A DNA stretch of 64,000 bases, from contig NZ_JACYFR010000003.1 of assembly GCF_014837175.1 (NCBI RefSeq), positions 124,001 to 188,000 of the forward strand, in the 5' to 3' direction. The notes under the pieces were generated by a model that saw only the letters and a list, made by a program, of their open reading frames with translations, did not search any database and was not told where the DNA came from. Positions within the stretch are counted from its first letter, which is position 1. Each line of letters begins with the position of its first letter. Position numbers and translations under genes: made by a program. This document shows, in pieces, positions 11,454 to 20,606 of the stretch. This DNA comes from Cellulomonas sp. JH27-2. GTDB lineage: Bacteria > Actinomycetota > Actinomycetes > Actinomycetales > Cellulomonadaceae.

Positions 11454-11496
11454 CGTGCTGCGTTCCTGCCGCTATACGAACGAAACGCAGCGCACG
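11454..11496. repeat. 43-bp imperfect palindrome, copy 1
   Basis: Begins CGTGCTGCGTT and ends AACGCAGCGCACG, giving an imperfect stem around CCGCTATACGAACG. The same 43-bp layout recurs at 63625-63667 with about 33 of 43 identical bases. Both copies are intergenic. Probably a dispersed REP-like element. Confidence 0.55.
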
Positions 11497-11520
11497 ACGG
11501 TTGCCACCACGGCTGCGCTG

Positions 11521-12885
11521 TCAGTGGACCGGGTCAGGGTCCTTCGGTTGCGGAACCGAGGCCGGGGTGGCCGGTTCCTGGCCCGTGCCGCGCCACGTCT
11601 CGATGACGCGCATCAGGTGGTAGACGCCCAGGGCGGCGGCGGTGCCGAGTGCGATGCCACTGAAGATCAGGTCGCCGGGCAGCCAGGTGAAGTTGGCGAT
11701 GCCGACGACGAGCGCGACGGCGGCCGTCGTGAGGTTCTTGGGGTCGGAGAAGTCGACCTTGTTCTGCACCCAGATCCGTGCGCCGAGGATGCCGATCATG
11801 CCGTAGAGGACGGTCGTCGCCCCGCCCAGGACGCCCGCCGGGATGGACGCGACGATCGCGCCGAACTTGGGGCACAGCGACAGCACGAGGGCGGTCGCGG
11901 CGGCCACCCAGTAGGCGGCCGTCGAGTAGACCTTGGTGGCGGCCATGACCCCGATGTTCTCCGCATACGTGGTGGTGCCGGACCCGCCGCCGAGCCCGGC
12001 GAGCGTCGTCGCGAGGCCGTCGGCGAACAGCGCGCGGCCGGCCACGGGGTCCAGGTCGTGGCCCGTCATGGCGGCGACGGACTTCACGTGCCCGATGTTC
12101 TCCGCGATGAGCACGAGCACCACGGGGACGAACAGGCCGAGCGCGCTGACGTCGAACGACGGCCCGATGAAGTGCGGGAAGCCCACCCAGTCCGCACCCT
12201 TGACCGCCTTGAAGTCGACCTCCCCGCGGATCGACGCGACCGCGTACCCGACCAGCACGCCGACCAGGATCGACAGGCGCCCCAGGATCCCCCGGAACAG
12301 CACCGTGCACAGGATGATCGACAGCAGCGTGACGAGCGCGGTGACGGGTGCGGCGCGGAAGCCGTTGGTGCAGCTCTCCACGATCTTCCCGTCGACCACG
12401 CTCTGCGTGCACGTGCCCCACGCGGCCGGTGCCAGGTTGAAGCCGATGAGCGCGACGATCGTGCCCGTGACGACGGGCGGCATGAGCGCGTTGATCCAGC
12501 CCGTCCCGGCCAGGTGCGCGACGACGCCGACGATCACCAGCAGCAGACCCGTCATGACGATCCCGCCGAGCGCGACCGACTGGCCGTCGCTCGCTGTCGC
12601 CGCCGTGATGGGCGCGATGAACGCGAACGACGAGCCCAGGTAGCTGGGCAGCCGGTTGCGCGTGATCAGCAGGAACAGCGCCGTGCCGATCGCGGAGAAG
12701 AACAGCGTCGTCGCCGGCGAGAAGCCGGTCAGCAGCGGCACCAGGAACGTCGCGCCGAACATCGCGACGACGTGCTGCATCCCGATCCCGACGGTGCGCG
12801 GCCAGCTGAGGCGCTCGTCGGGCGCCACCACCTGACCCGGCGGGATCGTCCGACCGTCTCCGTGCACACGCCAGCCCAGGCTCAT
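11521..12885 (-). CDS. Uracil/xanthine permease (NCS2 family)
   Basis: Proton-coupled nucleobase importer of the inner membrane. 454 residues with about 14 hydrophobic segments. The N-terminal QHVVAMFGATFLVPLLTG and the later NIGHVKSVAAMTGHDLDP and GGSGTTTYAENIGVMA motifs are hallmarks of the UraA/UapA fold; the last holds the substrate-binding region. Uracil is the likeliest substrate because of the UraA-like motifs, but xanthine cannot be excluded. Faces the DUF5926 gene across a 113-bp divergent gap. Confidence 0.9.
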   Translation of the reverse strand: MSLGWRVHGDGRTIPPGQVVAPDERLSWPRTVGIGMQHVVAMFGATFLVPLLTGFSPATTLFFSAIGTALFLLITRNRLPSYLGSSFAFIAPITAATASDGQSVALGGIVMTGLLLVIVGVVAHLAGTGWINALMPPVVTGTIVALIGFNLAPAAWGTCTQSVVDGKIVESCTNGFRAAPVTALVTLLSIILCTVLFRGILGRLSILVGVLVGYAVASIRGEVDFKAVKGADWVGFPHFIGPSFDVSALGLFVPVVLVLIAENIGHVKSVAAMTGHDLDPVAGRALFADGLATTLAGLGGGSGTTTYAENIGVMAATKVYSTAAYWVAAATALVLSLCPKFGAIVASIPAGVLGGATTVLYGMIGILGARIWVQNKVDFSDPKNLTTAAVALVVGIANFTWLPGDLIFSGIALGTAAALGVYHLMRVIETWRGTGQEPATPASVPQPKDPDPVH

Positions 12886-12998
12886 GTCGTCGTCCCTCGT
12901 CGTCGAAGCGGCCCCTGCGCAGGTCAGGACGCTAGCAACGCGCCCACCGGCACGACAACGGTCCGACGGTCGGCCGCGCCGCCGGTAGCCTTGCGCGC

Positions 12999-13817
12999 AT
13001 GGCTACGAGCGACTTCGTCCTGCGTCCCTTCGAGGGTCTCCCCGGTGAGCCCGACTGGGTGGCGTTGAAGGAGGTCGTGCCCGCCGCGACCGCCACGGCC
13101 CGCACCACCACGGAGCACGGCGCCAAGGAGGTGCTGGTCACCACGGTCCTGCCGCAGGCGTGGCCCGCGCTGCACCGCGCCGACGGCGTGATCCTGCTGG
13201 CCCTGCAGACGGCGCACAGCTCGGGTGACGCGAGCCGCGACCTGGCCGCCGCGCTGCTCGAGGCCGTGGACGCCGAGCCCGGCACCGCGATCGAGCTCAC
13301 CGGCCTGCCCGAGGCCGGCCCGCGCCTCCAGGACGTGCTCGACCTGAGCGTCCCGTTCGAGGTCACCGTCCACGACACGTTCGCGTACTGGCTCGCGCCG
13401 GACGTCGAGCGGACCGACGACCTGGCAGCCGCGATCGAGGAGGCCGACGCCGGCATCATCGACACGGTCAAGCTCGAGGGCGTCGAGTCGGCCTACTGGT
13501 GCCGCATGGGAGCGCGCGAGTTCCTGCGCTGGGCCCAGCCGCACGAGGAGCAGGTGGTCCTGGACGGGCTCGCCCGCCTGCACGCCAAGCGGGCGTCCGG
13601 CTTCGAGGGCGCCAAGTTCGTCGGCTACTTCCGCTCGTCGGGTCTCGTCGTGCCGGTGTGGGAGCTGCCGCGCGGTGCCGAGGCCGACGACATCCAGGAC
13701 GCCGTCGCCGCGTTCGCGCCCTCGTTCACCGCAGCGCTGGAGGACACGAACCCGCTCGACGCCAACGAGCGTCGGGCTCGCGCGGGCCTGGTGGCCCGCC
13801 AGGTCACCCTCCGCTGA
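12999..13817 (+). CDS. DUF5926 family protein
   Basis: 272 residues, soluble, acidic, no membrane segments. The opening DFVLRPFEGLPGEPDWVALKEVVPAATA and the later YWCRMGAREFLRWA are conserved in an actinobacterial family of unknown function that, as I recall it, is often encoded near a glycosyltransferase, as here. Start ATG 12999; relatives often have a longer basic N-terminus, and this one lacks it. The GT2 gene starts 38 bp downstream, suggesting one transcript. No catalytic motif is recognised. Confidence 0.8.
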   Translation: MATSDFVLRPFEGLPGEPDWVALKEVVPAATATARTTTEHGAKEVLVTTVLPQAWPALHRADGVILLALQTAHSSGDASRDLAAALLEAVDAEPGTAIELTGLPEAGPRLQDVLDLSVPFEVTVHDTFAYWLAPDVERTDDLAAAIEEADAGIIDTVKLEGVESAYWCRMGAREFLRWAQPHEEQVVLDGLARLHAKRASGFEGAKFVGYFRSSGLVVPVWELPRGAEADDIQDAVAAFAPSFTAALEDTNPLDANERRARAGLVARQVTLR

Positions 13818-13855
13818 CACGCGAACGAGCAACCGACCTCGATAGGCTGATCGTC

Positions 13856-14677
13856 GTGACGGACCAGGGCGCCTCCACCCCCGCGGGCGCGGAGGGTCAT
13901 GCCCGCGTCCCCCGCAGGGCGTCTCGCCAGCGCGTCGCGGTCGTCATCCCCGCCAAGGACGAGTCCCGCCGCATCGCGGCGACCGTCCGCTCGGCCAAGG
14001 CGATCCCGAACGTCGACCTGGTGCTCGTGGTCGACGACGGCTCCGAGGACAACACGCAGCACGTCGCCCGGGAGGCCGGCGCGGTCGTCGTCCGGCACTC
14101 GCACAACCGGGGCAAGGCCGCGGCGATGGAGACCGGCGCGGCCGTCGTCGCGATGCGTGACGCCCCGGACCGTGAGCCGCGCATCCTGCTGTTCATCGAC
14201 GGCGACCTGGGCGAGACGGCCGTCAACACCGCGCCCCTGGTCCGGCCCGTGGTCGAGGGCCACACCGACCTCGCGATCGCGCTGATCCCGCCGCAGCCCG
14301 GTGCGGGCGGCCGCGGCATCGTCGTCGGCGCCGCTCGTCGGGCCATCGCGTCGCTGACCGGCTGGACCCCCACGCAGCCGCTGTCCGGCATGCGCTGCCT
14401 GACGCGGGAGGCGTTCGAGGCCGCTACGCCGCTCGCGCACGGCTGGGGCGTCGAGACGGGCATGACGATCGACCTGCTGCGGCGCGGGTTCCGCGTCGTC
14501 GAGGTGCCGTGCGACCTGCGGCACCGGCCGTCGGGAACCGACCTCAAGGGTCAGCTCCACCGCGCCGCCCAGTACAAGGACGTGCAGCTCGCCGTCAGCG
14601 CTCGTCGGGCGCGGTCCGTCGCGGGCGCCGTCAAGCGCAAGATCGCGCCCAGGCCCGCATCACCCACGCACCGCTGA
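13856..14677 (+). CDS. Family 2 glycosyltransferase
   Basis: 273 residues; a GT-A fold enzyme that transfers sugar from a nucleotide donor. AVVIPAKDES opens the domain at about residue 25; VVDDGSEDNT binds nucleotide; FIDGDLGE supplies the DxD-like metal site; LSGMRCLTREAF and GWGVETGMTIDLL are typical of GT2 enzymes of the dolichol-phosphate-mannose or glucosyl-3-phosphoglycerate type. No membrane helices. GTG start at 13856. Lies between DUF5926 and the giant membrane protein gene (33-bp gap), so envelope polymer synthesis is a reasonable but unproven role. Confidence 0.85.
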   Translation: MTDQGASTPAGAEGHARVPRRASRQRVAVVIPAKDESRRIAATVRSAKAIPNVDLVLVVDDGSEDNTQHVAREAGAVVVRHSHNRGKAAAMETGAAVVAMRDAPDREPRILLFIDGDLGETAVNTAPLVRPVVEGHTDLAIALIPPQPGAGGRGIVVGAARRAIASLTGWTPTQPLSGMRCLTREAFEAATPLAHGWGVETGMTIDLLRRGFRVVEVPCDLRHRPSGTDLKGQLHRAAQYKDVQLAVSARRARSVAGAVKRKIAPRPASPTHR

Positions 14678-14709
14678 TCGTCGCCGCAGGCGACCCGTAA
14701 CCTGGAGCC

Positions 14710-17700
14710 GTGCTGCCCGCCGCGCCGAGCCGAGCCCGCGTCCGGGCGTGGTTCGCGACGCTTGCTGTCGGTGTCCTGGCCCTGCTCGCGCTGGTCGTCC
14801 CCGCGGGTGCGGCGCACGCAGCGGACGACGACGGCCTCGTGCTCGTCGGCGTCGGCGGGCTGCACTGGTCGGACATCGACCGGACCACGACGCCGCGGCT
14901 GTGGGGGATGGTCTCCGAGGGTTCGGTCGGCTCGATCTCCGTGCACGCCCTGGCCAAGGTCACCTGCCCGCTGGACGCGTGGCTGACGATCTCCGCGGCC
15001 AGCCGCGTCTCCGCGCCCGCCGACGAGGCCGCCGGCACGACGACGTGCGACGACCTGCCCGACGTCCGCACGACGACCGATCCGCGGGCGCGGGTGCGGG
15101 GGTGGGCGGACCTCGTCGACCCCGCCGCGCAGCCCGGTGTCGCGGGGACACCGGGAACCGTGGGGCAGCGGGTCGACGACTCCGAGCGGTGCGCCAACGC
15201 CGTCGGACCCGGCGCCGCCGTCGCGCTCGCGCGGCCGGACGGACAGGTCACGCGCTACTTCGACGCGCTCGACGACGACGGCAGCGTGCTGCGGTCGTGC
15301 GCGGTGACCGTGCTCGACGTCGGCGAGCTGCCCACCGACCGGGCGGCGCGCCTGGCCGCCCTCGCCGCGCTCGACGACCAGCTCCGCACCATCACGGCGC
15401 AGGTGCCGATCGGCACAGACGTCGTCGTCGCGGGCGTCTCCGACAGCCCGACGGGCGAGGCCGGCCTGCAGGCGGTCGTCGACTGGCGTCGCGGCGGCGG
15501 CCCGGTCGCGTGGCTGACATCGGCGTCGACCCGGCTGCCGGGCGTCGTCACGCTCACCGACCTCTCGGCGACGGTCGTCCAGCGGGTGGGCGGCGAGACC
15601 GCCGACCTGGACGGCGCACCGCTCGAGACCGGGTCCGAGCGGCGCATGTCCACGCAGCGCACGCTCGACAACCGCCGCTACCTCGCCGAGATGACGACGG
15701 TGACGCCGTACCTGCTGCCTCGTGTCCTGGCGGTCGTGGGCGTCGCGGTCGGGCTCGTCGTCGGCGCCGTCCTGGTGTCGCGCCGGCGGCGGCCGCGCGG
15801 TCCGGGGCGGGCGCTGGGGCGTGTCGCGATCGCGGTCGTCCTGCTCGGGGCGGCGATGCCCGCCGGCGCGCAGCTCTCGGTGCTGTCGCGATGGTGGGTG
15901 CGGCCTGCGCCCCTGGTCGCCGCGACGGTCTGGTTCACGGTCGGCACGGTCGCGGTCGCGCTCGTGTCGTGGCTGGTGTCCCGACTGCTTCCGCGAGGCC
16001 CGTGGCGGCTCGCGGCCGTGGCAGCGGGCGTGTCCTGGCTGCTCACGACCGTCGACGGCGTCACCGGCACCGTCCTGCAGCAGGGTTCCGTCTTCGGCAT
16101 CACGCCGACCTCCGGGGCCCGGTACTTCGGCTTCGGCAACACCACGTTCGGCGCCTACGCGGCGGCGGCGCTCGTGCTCGCCGGAGCGCTCGCGGTGGGC
16201 GGCCGGCGGGCCGGCCGACGACGAGCGGGCCTTGTGGCCGCCGTCGTCGTCGCGGCCCTGTCCGTGCTGGTGGACGGCTGGCCGACGTTCGGTGCCGACT
16301 TCGGCGGTGCGCTGACGCTGGTGCTCGCGTTCGCCGTGCTGCTGCTGCCGCTCAGCGGCGTCGCGCTCTCGCCGCGTCGGGTCGTCGTCGCGGTCGTCGC
16401 AGCCGTGGCCGTCGTGGCCGCCGTCGCCGTGGTCGACTGGGCCCGGCCCGGACGCAGCACGCACCTCGGCCTCTTCGTACAGCGCATCATCGACGGCGAC
16501 GCGCTCGACGTCGTGGGGCGCAAGGCGGCCGGCGCCTGGGCGACCGTGGACCAGCCCGCCGGAGCGGCCGCCGCCCTCGCGTGCCTCGGGATCTGCGCGG
16601 TCCTCGTCGGCCCGGACCGGTGGCGGCCCGCCGTGCTGCGGCGGCTCGACGACGAGTGGGTCGGCCTGCGCGCGACTCTGCGGGCGGTCGTCGTCGCCGC
16701 GGTGGCGGGCTCGCTCGTCAACGACTCCGGCGTGGTCGTGGCCGTCGTCCTGCTGGGTGTCGCGGGCGGTCTGCTGGGTGCCTCGGCGATGGCGGACGCG
16801 TGGGCCGGGCGGCGCGCCCCCGCCCTCGAGGTCGCCGACGAGCCCGTGCTGCGGGCGATGCCCGCGGTCGTCGTCGCGACGGGCGGCGTGCTCGGCGTCC
16901 TGCTGCTGCTCACCACGTCGGCCTTCCCGCTGGCCGCGCAGGCCGGAGGCGCCACGCGCGCCGACGGGCCCGCGCTCCTGGCCGGTGGCTCCCCCGTGGT
17001 CGTCGTCGGGACGGGCGGCGTGAGCTGGGACGACGTCACGCGCTCGCACACCCCGACCCTGTGGGGGCTGCTGCGCGAGGGCGCCCCGGCCGCGGGGGTC
17101 ATGGCCGCCGGCGTCGAGAAGTGCCCGGCTCAGGGCTGGCTGTCGATCTCGTCGGGCGCCACGACCGTCGCCGACGAGAAGTCCGGCGACACCTACGTGT
17201 GCCGCAGCTGGGCCGTGGTGCCCGACGGCGACGGCGCGAGCGTGCAGGGCTGGAGCGAGCTGCTCGGCGCGCAGCCCGGCGCGGCCCACCTGGGCGTGCT
17301 GGGCGACGGCCTGACCGCGTGCAGCACGGCCGTCGGGCCCGGCGCGGCCCTCGGGCTCGCGCGCGGGGACGGGACCGTCGCCCGGTACCGCACGCTCGAC
17401 GCCGCGCTCGCCGACCCGTCCGATGCGTTCGCGTGCCCGGTCACGCTGGTCGACGCGGGGACGGCCGGCGACGCGGCCGTCGTCGACGACGTGCTCCGGC
17501 AGCTGCTGGCCGTCGTGCCGACGTCGACGACCGTGCTGGTGGTCGACACGGCGCGGGCCGAGCCGGGCACCGAGGCGCTCGGCGTCGGTGCCGCCCGCAT
17601 CGGCCGCCCGGCGACGGCCACCTACCTGACCTCGGCGTCGACGCGGTCCACGGGCGTGGTGCGCCTGACGGACACGACGGCGACCCTGCTGACCGACGTC

Positions 17701-18366
17701 GGTGCCGACGTCCCGGGCTCGGTCCTCGGCTCGTCCGTCGTGATCGGCGAGGAGCGCCCCTCCCAGGTCGACGTCACCGTCGACCAGCTGGCGGGTGTCA
17801 ACGTGCGCACGCACCTGCTCCACGACGCGACCGTCCCGCTCGCCGTCGCGGCGGGCGCCCTGGCGCTCCTGCTGGGCTGGGCGCACGTCGCGGCCCGACG
17901 ACGTCCGCGCGTGCGGTCCGCGGTCGACGTGGCGCTCGTCGTGCTGGCGTGCCTGCCCGCGGGGGCCGTGGTGACGGCGAGCACGGGCTGGTGGCGCGGG
18001 GACCACGCGACCGTGGGGTTGTGGGTGTCGCTGACGCTGTGCACGGCGGCGGTGGCCGGCGGCGCCGGGCTCGTCGGACGGCGCGTGCGCTGGGCGCCCG
18101 CCGCGACCGTCGCTGTGTTCACCTGGGTGCTGCTGGTCCTCGATGTGCCGCTCGGCGGCCGCCTGACGCGCGGCGGTCTGCTGGGTGCGCCGACCGCGAC
18201 CGGGCGGCCCGCCGTGGCGATCGTCGTGGTGGTCGGGTTCTCCGGCATCGCGACGGCGTGGGTGGTCCGTGAGGTGCTGCGACGCGCGGGACGGGCGCGA
18301 CTCGCGCTCGTCGCTGCGGCGGTCGTGCTCGCCGGGACGGTGGCGCTGCTACTCGTCGGCGCGTGA
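14710..18366 (+). CDS. Giant membrane protein with duplicated phosphatase-like ectodomain
   Basis: 1218 residues from a GTG start; function unknown. A signal anchor (about 12-36) precedes ectodomain A (about 42-330: VGVGGLHWSDID, then CPLDAWLTIS at about C87). A multi-helix membrane block follows (about 335-715) with SGARYFGFGNTTFG and SLVNDSGVVV. Ectodomain B (about 755-1030) repeats the pattern: VGTGGVSWDDV and CPAQGWLSIS (about C805). A second membrane block stops short, lacking the YFGxxN and NDSG parts. Both ectodomains end in a TYLTSAST...GVVRLTD segment resembling the alkaline-phosphatase/sulfatase superfamily, but metal ligands look degenerate. Probably an in-frame gene duplication with a decayed second unit. 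The fold assignment is tentative. Confidence 0.8.
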   Translation: MLPAAPSRARVRAWFATLAVGVLALLALVVPAGAAHAADDDGLVLVGVGGLHWSDIDRTTTPRLWGMVSEGSVGSISVHALAKVTCPLDAWLTISAASRVSAPADEAAGTTTCDDLPDVRTTTDPRARVRGWADLVDPAAQPGVAGTPGTVGQRVDDSERCANAVGPGAAVALARPDGQVTRYFDALDDDGSVLRSCAVTVLDVGELPTDRAARLAALAALDDQLRTITAQVPIGTDVVVAGVSDSPTGEAGLQAVVDWRRGGGPVAWLTSASTRLPGVVTLTDLSATVVQRVGGETADLDGAPLETGSERRMSTQRTLDNRRYLAEMTTVTPYLLPRVLAVVGVAVGLVVGAVLVSRRRRPRGPGRALGRVAIAVVLLGAAMPAGAQLSVLSRWWVRPAPLVAATVWFTVGTVAVALVSWLVSRLLPRGPWRLAAVAAGVSWLLTTVDGVTGTVLQQGSVFGITPTSGARYFGFGNTTFGAYAAAALVLAGALAVGGRRAGRRRAGLVAAVVVAALSVLVDGWPTFGADFGGALTLVLAFAVLLLPLSGVALSPRRVVVAVVAAVAVVAAVAVVDWARPGRSTHLGLFVQRIIDGDALDVVGRKAAGAWATVDQPAGAAAALACLGICAVLVGPDRWRPAVLRRLDDEWVGLRATLRAVVVAAVAGSLVNDSGVVVAVVLLGVAGGLLGASAMADAWAGRRAPALEVADEPVLRAMPAVVVATGGVLGVLLLLTTSAFPLAAQAGGATRADGPALLAGGSPVVVVGTGGVSWDDVTRSHTPTLWGLLREGAPAAGVMAAGVEKCPAQGWLSISSGATTVADEKSGDTYVCRSWAVVPDGDGASVQGWSELLGAQPGAAHLGVLGDGLTACSTAVGPGAALGLARGDGTVARYRTLDAALADPSDAFACPVTLVDAGTAGDAAVVDDVLRQLLAVVPTSTTVLVVDTARAEPGTEALGVGAARIGRPATATYLTSASTRSTGVVRLTDTTATLLTDVGADVPGSVLGSSVVIGEERPSQVDVTVDQLAGVNVRTHLLHDATVPLAVAAGALALLLGWAHVAARRRPRVRSAVDVALVVLACLPAGAVVTASTGWWRGDHATVGLWVSLTLCTAAVAGGAGLVGRRVRWAPAATVAVFTWVLLVLDVPLGGRLTRGGLLGAPTATGRPAVAIVVVVGFSGIATAWVVREVLRRAGRARLALVAAAVVLAGTVALLLVGA

Positions 18367-20532
18367 CCCTGGAGCGTCAGCGCTCGGCGGCACGGGCGTC
18401 GTGCGACGCCACTGGGCGACCAGGGCGACCAGGCACGGGACCGCGACGGAGAAACCCGCGGCGGGGATGACGATGCCGGAGTCGTTGATGAGGAACCCGA
18501 CCCCGAGCCCGGCGCCGATGGCCGCGACCGTCGCGCGCAGCAGCGGGACGGCGTCGTCGAGGCCCGCCAGGGGTCCACGGCGGGCCGCGCGCAGCACGAG
18601 CCACGTGATCGCGACGCCGCTGAGCGTCAGCAGCAGGTAGCGCCAGCTCGTCAGCAGGCTGATGTTCGTGGAGATCTTGCGGTCGAGCGTGTCCCACAAC
18701 CCGCCGTCGAGCGCGGTGGCGACGAACCGGCCGACGTGCGTGCGGGAGTCGGCGGGCCGGAGGTAGTCGGCGAAGGCGAAGGCGCCGACGACGAGCGCGC
18801 CGACGACGCAGACCGTCAGCGCGGCCCGCCACGTCACGCGCCGACCCGCGACCACGGCCGTGAGCAGCGCGAACGCGACCAGGAGGGCGGGCGGACCGCC
18901 GAAGTCGCTGCCGAGGCCCGGGGCGCCGTCGACGACGATCAGCACCAGGCCGAGTCCGGCGGTGCACGCGACCGCCAGGCCACGCCTCCCGCGGCGCAGC
19001 AAGGGCGCTGCGACCGCCGCCGCGAGGATCGGACCGGCGGCGACGAGCAGCGCGAAGCCCTGGTTGCTCATGCCGTAGAAGCGGGCGGCGACCAGGCGCT
19101 GCGCACCCCACGGTGCGTCGATCACCAGGTGCGAGCCCGTCACGGCGTCGATGGCGAGCGTGCCGACCGTCAGCCCGGCGACGACCCCGGCCGGACCCCA
19201 GATCACGCGTCGCCACGGCCCCGCCAGGGCGATCGCCGTGACGACGGCCGTGATGCCCAGCACCGTCCAGCGGAACGCCGGCGTCGGGTGCTCGGCCCGC
19301 CACCACGGCACCAGCCCGGCCAGGAAGCCCGCGACCGGCCCGGCGGCCAGCGCGGTCGCGGCCACCTGCAGGACGCGGAGCAGCGCGCGTCGGGTGCGGC
19401 CGGCGCCCCCGAGCACCAGGAGGACCGCCGCCGCGGCGGCGAACAGCAGCGCGTCGAGGACGACGATCCGCGTCGTGTAGCCGCCGGACACGTACGACGC
19501 GTACCCGGCGTGCCGTTGGATGTCGACGAGGCCGTCGACACGCTCGTCGGCGCTCGTCGGGCCGGGGGTGGGAGAGATCGTGGCTCCCGGCAGCGTGCCC
19601 TCGCCGAGGCCCACCGACTCGAGCATCGTGGGCGTGACGTCGATGACCTGGATCAGCCCGTCCTGCTGCGTGGAGCCGGAGGTCAGCAGGTCGTCGGCGT
19701 ACGTCCCGCCGCGCGGCGCGGGCCCGGTCGCGGCGGCGAGCTGGAGCGTGGACCGCCCTTCGGTGGCCAGGGAGACGACCAGGACCGTCGTGTCGGCGGG
19801 GGCGGCAGCGATCGCGGCGCCGATCCGCTCGTCGACCGCGTGGACCTGCGGCGCGCGCGCGGCCGCCAGCGCCTCCTCGCCGAGCGGCTCGCCGCTCACG
19901 GGCACCTGCACAGCCCCGGCGTCGACGACGACGAGACGCGACGAGCCGAGCGCCGTTCGGACCGCGTCGGTGATCCCGGTCGCGTCGTCGGGCAGGGCTT
20001 CGTAGCCACCGGCGACGCTGCCGTCGGAGTCGGCCAGCGCGATCGCCGCGCCGGGGCCGATGGCGGTCGTCGTGGTGCCCGCGTCCTCCAGCCGGTCGCC
20101 GAGCAGACCGGGCTTCGCGCCGTAGGACTGCGAGGACGCGGACGCGACGTAGTCCGACCAGCGCGGGACGTCACCGCCGGCCGGCTCGTCGAGCGTCAGG
20201 CAGGCACCGTCGTCCGTGCGCTCGTCGGCCGCACGGATCCCCGCCGAGACCGTGAGCCAGCCGTCCGCGGGGCACGAGCGCGCGGAGATGGCGCGCGTCG
20301 CGACGAGGCCGACCGAGGCGGTGCGGGACAGCTCCCACAGCGCGGGCGTCGTGGTCCGGTCGACGTCGTCCCAGCGCACGCCCGCGACGCCGACGAGCAG
20401 GACCGGATGGTCGTCCGGGGTGGCCGCGCAAGCGGTCGTCGGCGCGACGAGCACGGCCAGCAGCGCCGCGAGCAGCACCAGCGCGCTGCGCACCCCGGGA
20501 CGGGCGGCTCGACGACTCGCGGGACAGGGCAC
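18349..20532 (-). CDS. Membrane protein, single-copy paralogue of the upstream giant protein
   Basis: 727 residues: signal peptide (1-37), ectodomain (VGVAGVRWDDVD; SCPADGWLTVSAG with Cys at about 87; DLLTSGSTQQDGLIQVIDVT), then about ten hydrophobic segments with ARFYGMSNQGF and FLINDSGIVIP (about 683-690). It matches unit A of the convergent 1218-residue protein in order, and the Cys falls at the same residue number. The ectodomain resembles the alkaline phosphatase superfamily without clear metal ligands. Its 3' end overlaps the giant gene by 18 bp on the opposite strand. An envelope role is inferred from topology only. Confidence 0.82.
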   Translation of the reverse strand: MPCPASRRAARPGVRSALVLLAALLAVLVAPTTACAATPDDHPVLLVGVAGVRWDDVDRTTTPALWELSRTASVGLVATRAISARSCPADGWLTVSAGIRAADERTDDGACLTLDEPAGGDVPRWSDYVASASSQSYGAKPGLLGDRLEDAGTTTTAIGPGAAIALADSDGSVAGGYEALPDDATGITDAVRTALGSSRLVVVDAGAVQVPVSGEPLGEEALAAARAPQVHAVDERIGAAIAAAPADTTVLVVSLATEGRSTLQLAAATGPAPRGGTYADDLLTSGSTQQDGLIQVIDVTPTMLESVGLGEGTLPGATISPTPGPTSADERVDGLVDIQRHAGYASYVSGGYTTRIVVLDALLFAAAAAVLLVLGGAGRTRRALLRVLQVAATALAAGPVAGFLAGLVPWWRAEHPTPAFRWTVLGITAVVTAIALAGPWRRVIWGPAGVVAGLTVGTLAIDAVTGSHLVIDAPWGAQRLVAARFYGMSNQGFALLVAAGPILAAAVAAPLLRRGRRGLAVACTAGLGLVLIVVDGAPGLGSDFGGPPALLVAFALLTAVVAGRRVTWRAALTVCVVGALVVGAFAFADYLRPADSRTHVGRFVATALDGGLWDTLDRKISTNISLLTSWRYLLLTLSGVAITWLVLRAARRGPLAGLDDAVPLLRATVAAIGAGLGVGFLINDSGIVIPAAGFSVAVPCLVALVAQWRRTTPVPPSADAPGSRADE

Positions 20533-20606
20533 CGCCCAAGCCTACGTGCGCACTACCCTCGACCCGGGGTGCGCGACCGAGGCGCGGGCACCGTGTGAGG
20601 AGGGTC

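Noticed and set aside
13499..13855. Longer N-terminus for the GT2 protein
   Set aside because: Would overlap the DUF5926 gene by most of its end; GTG at 13856 gives the normal family start.
14551..18006. 1151-codon open frame opposite the giant membrane protein
   Set aside because: Compositional shadow of a very GC-rich gene; Arg/His-rich nonsense with no domain or membrane pattern.
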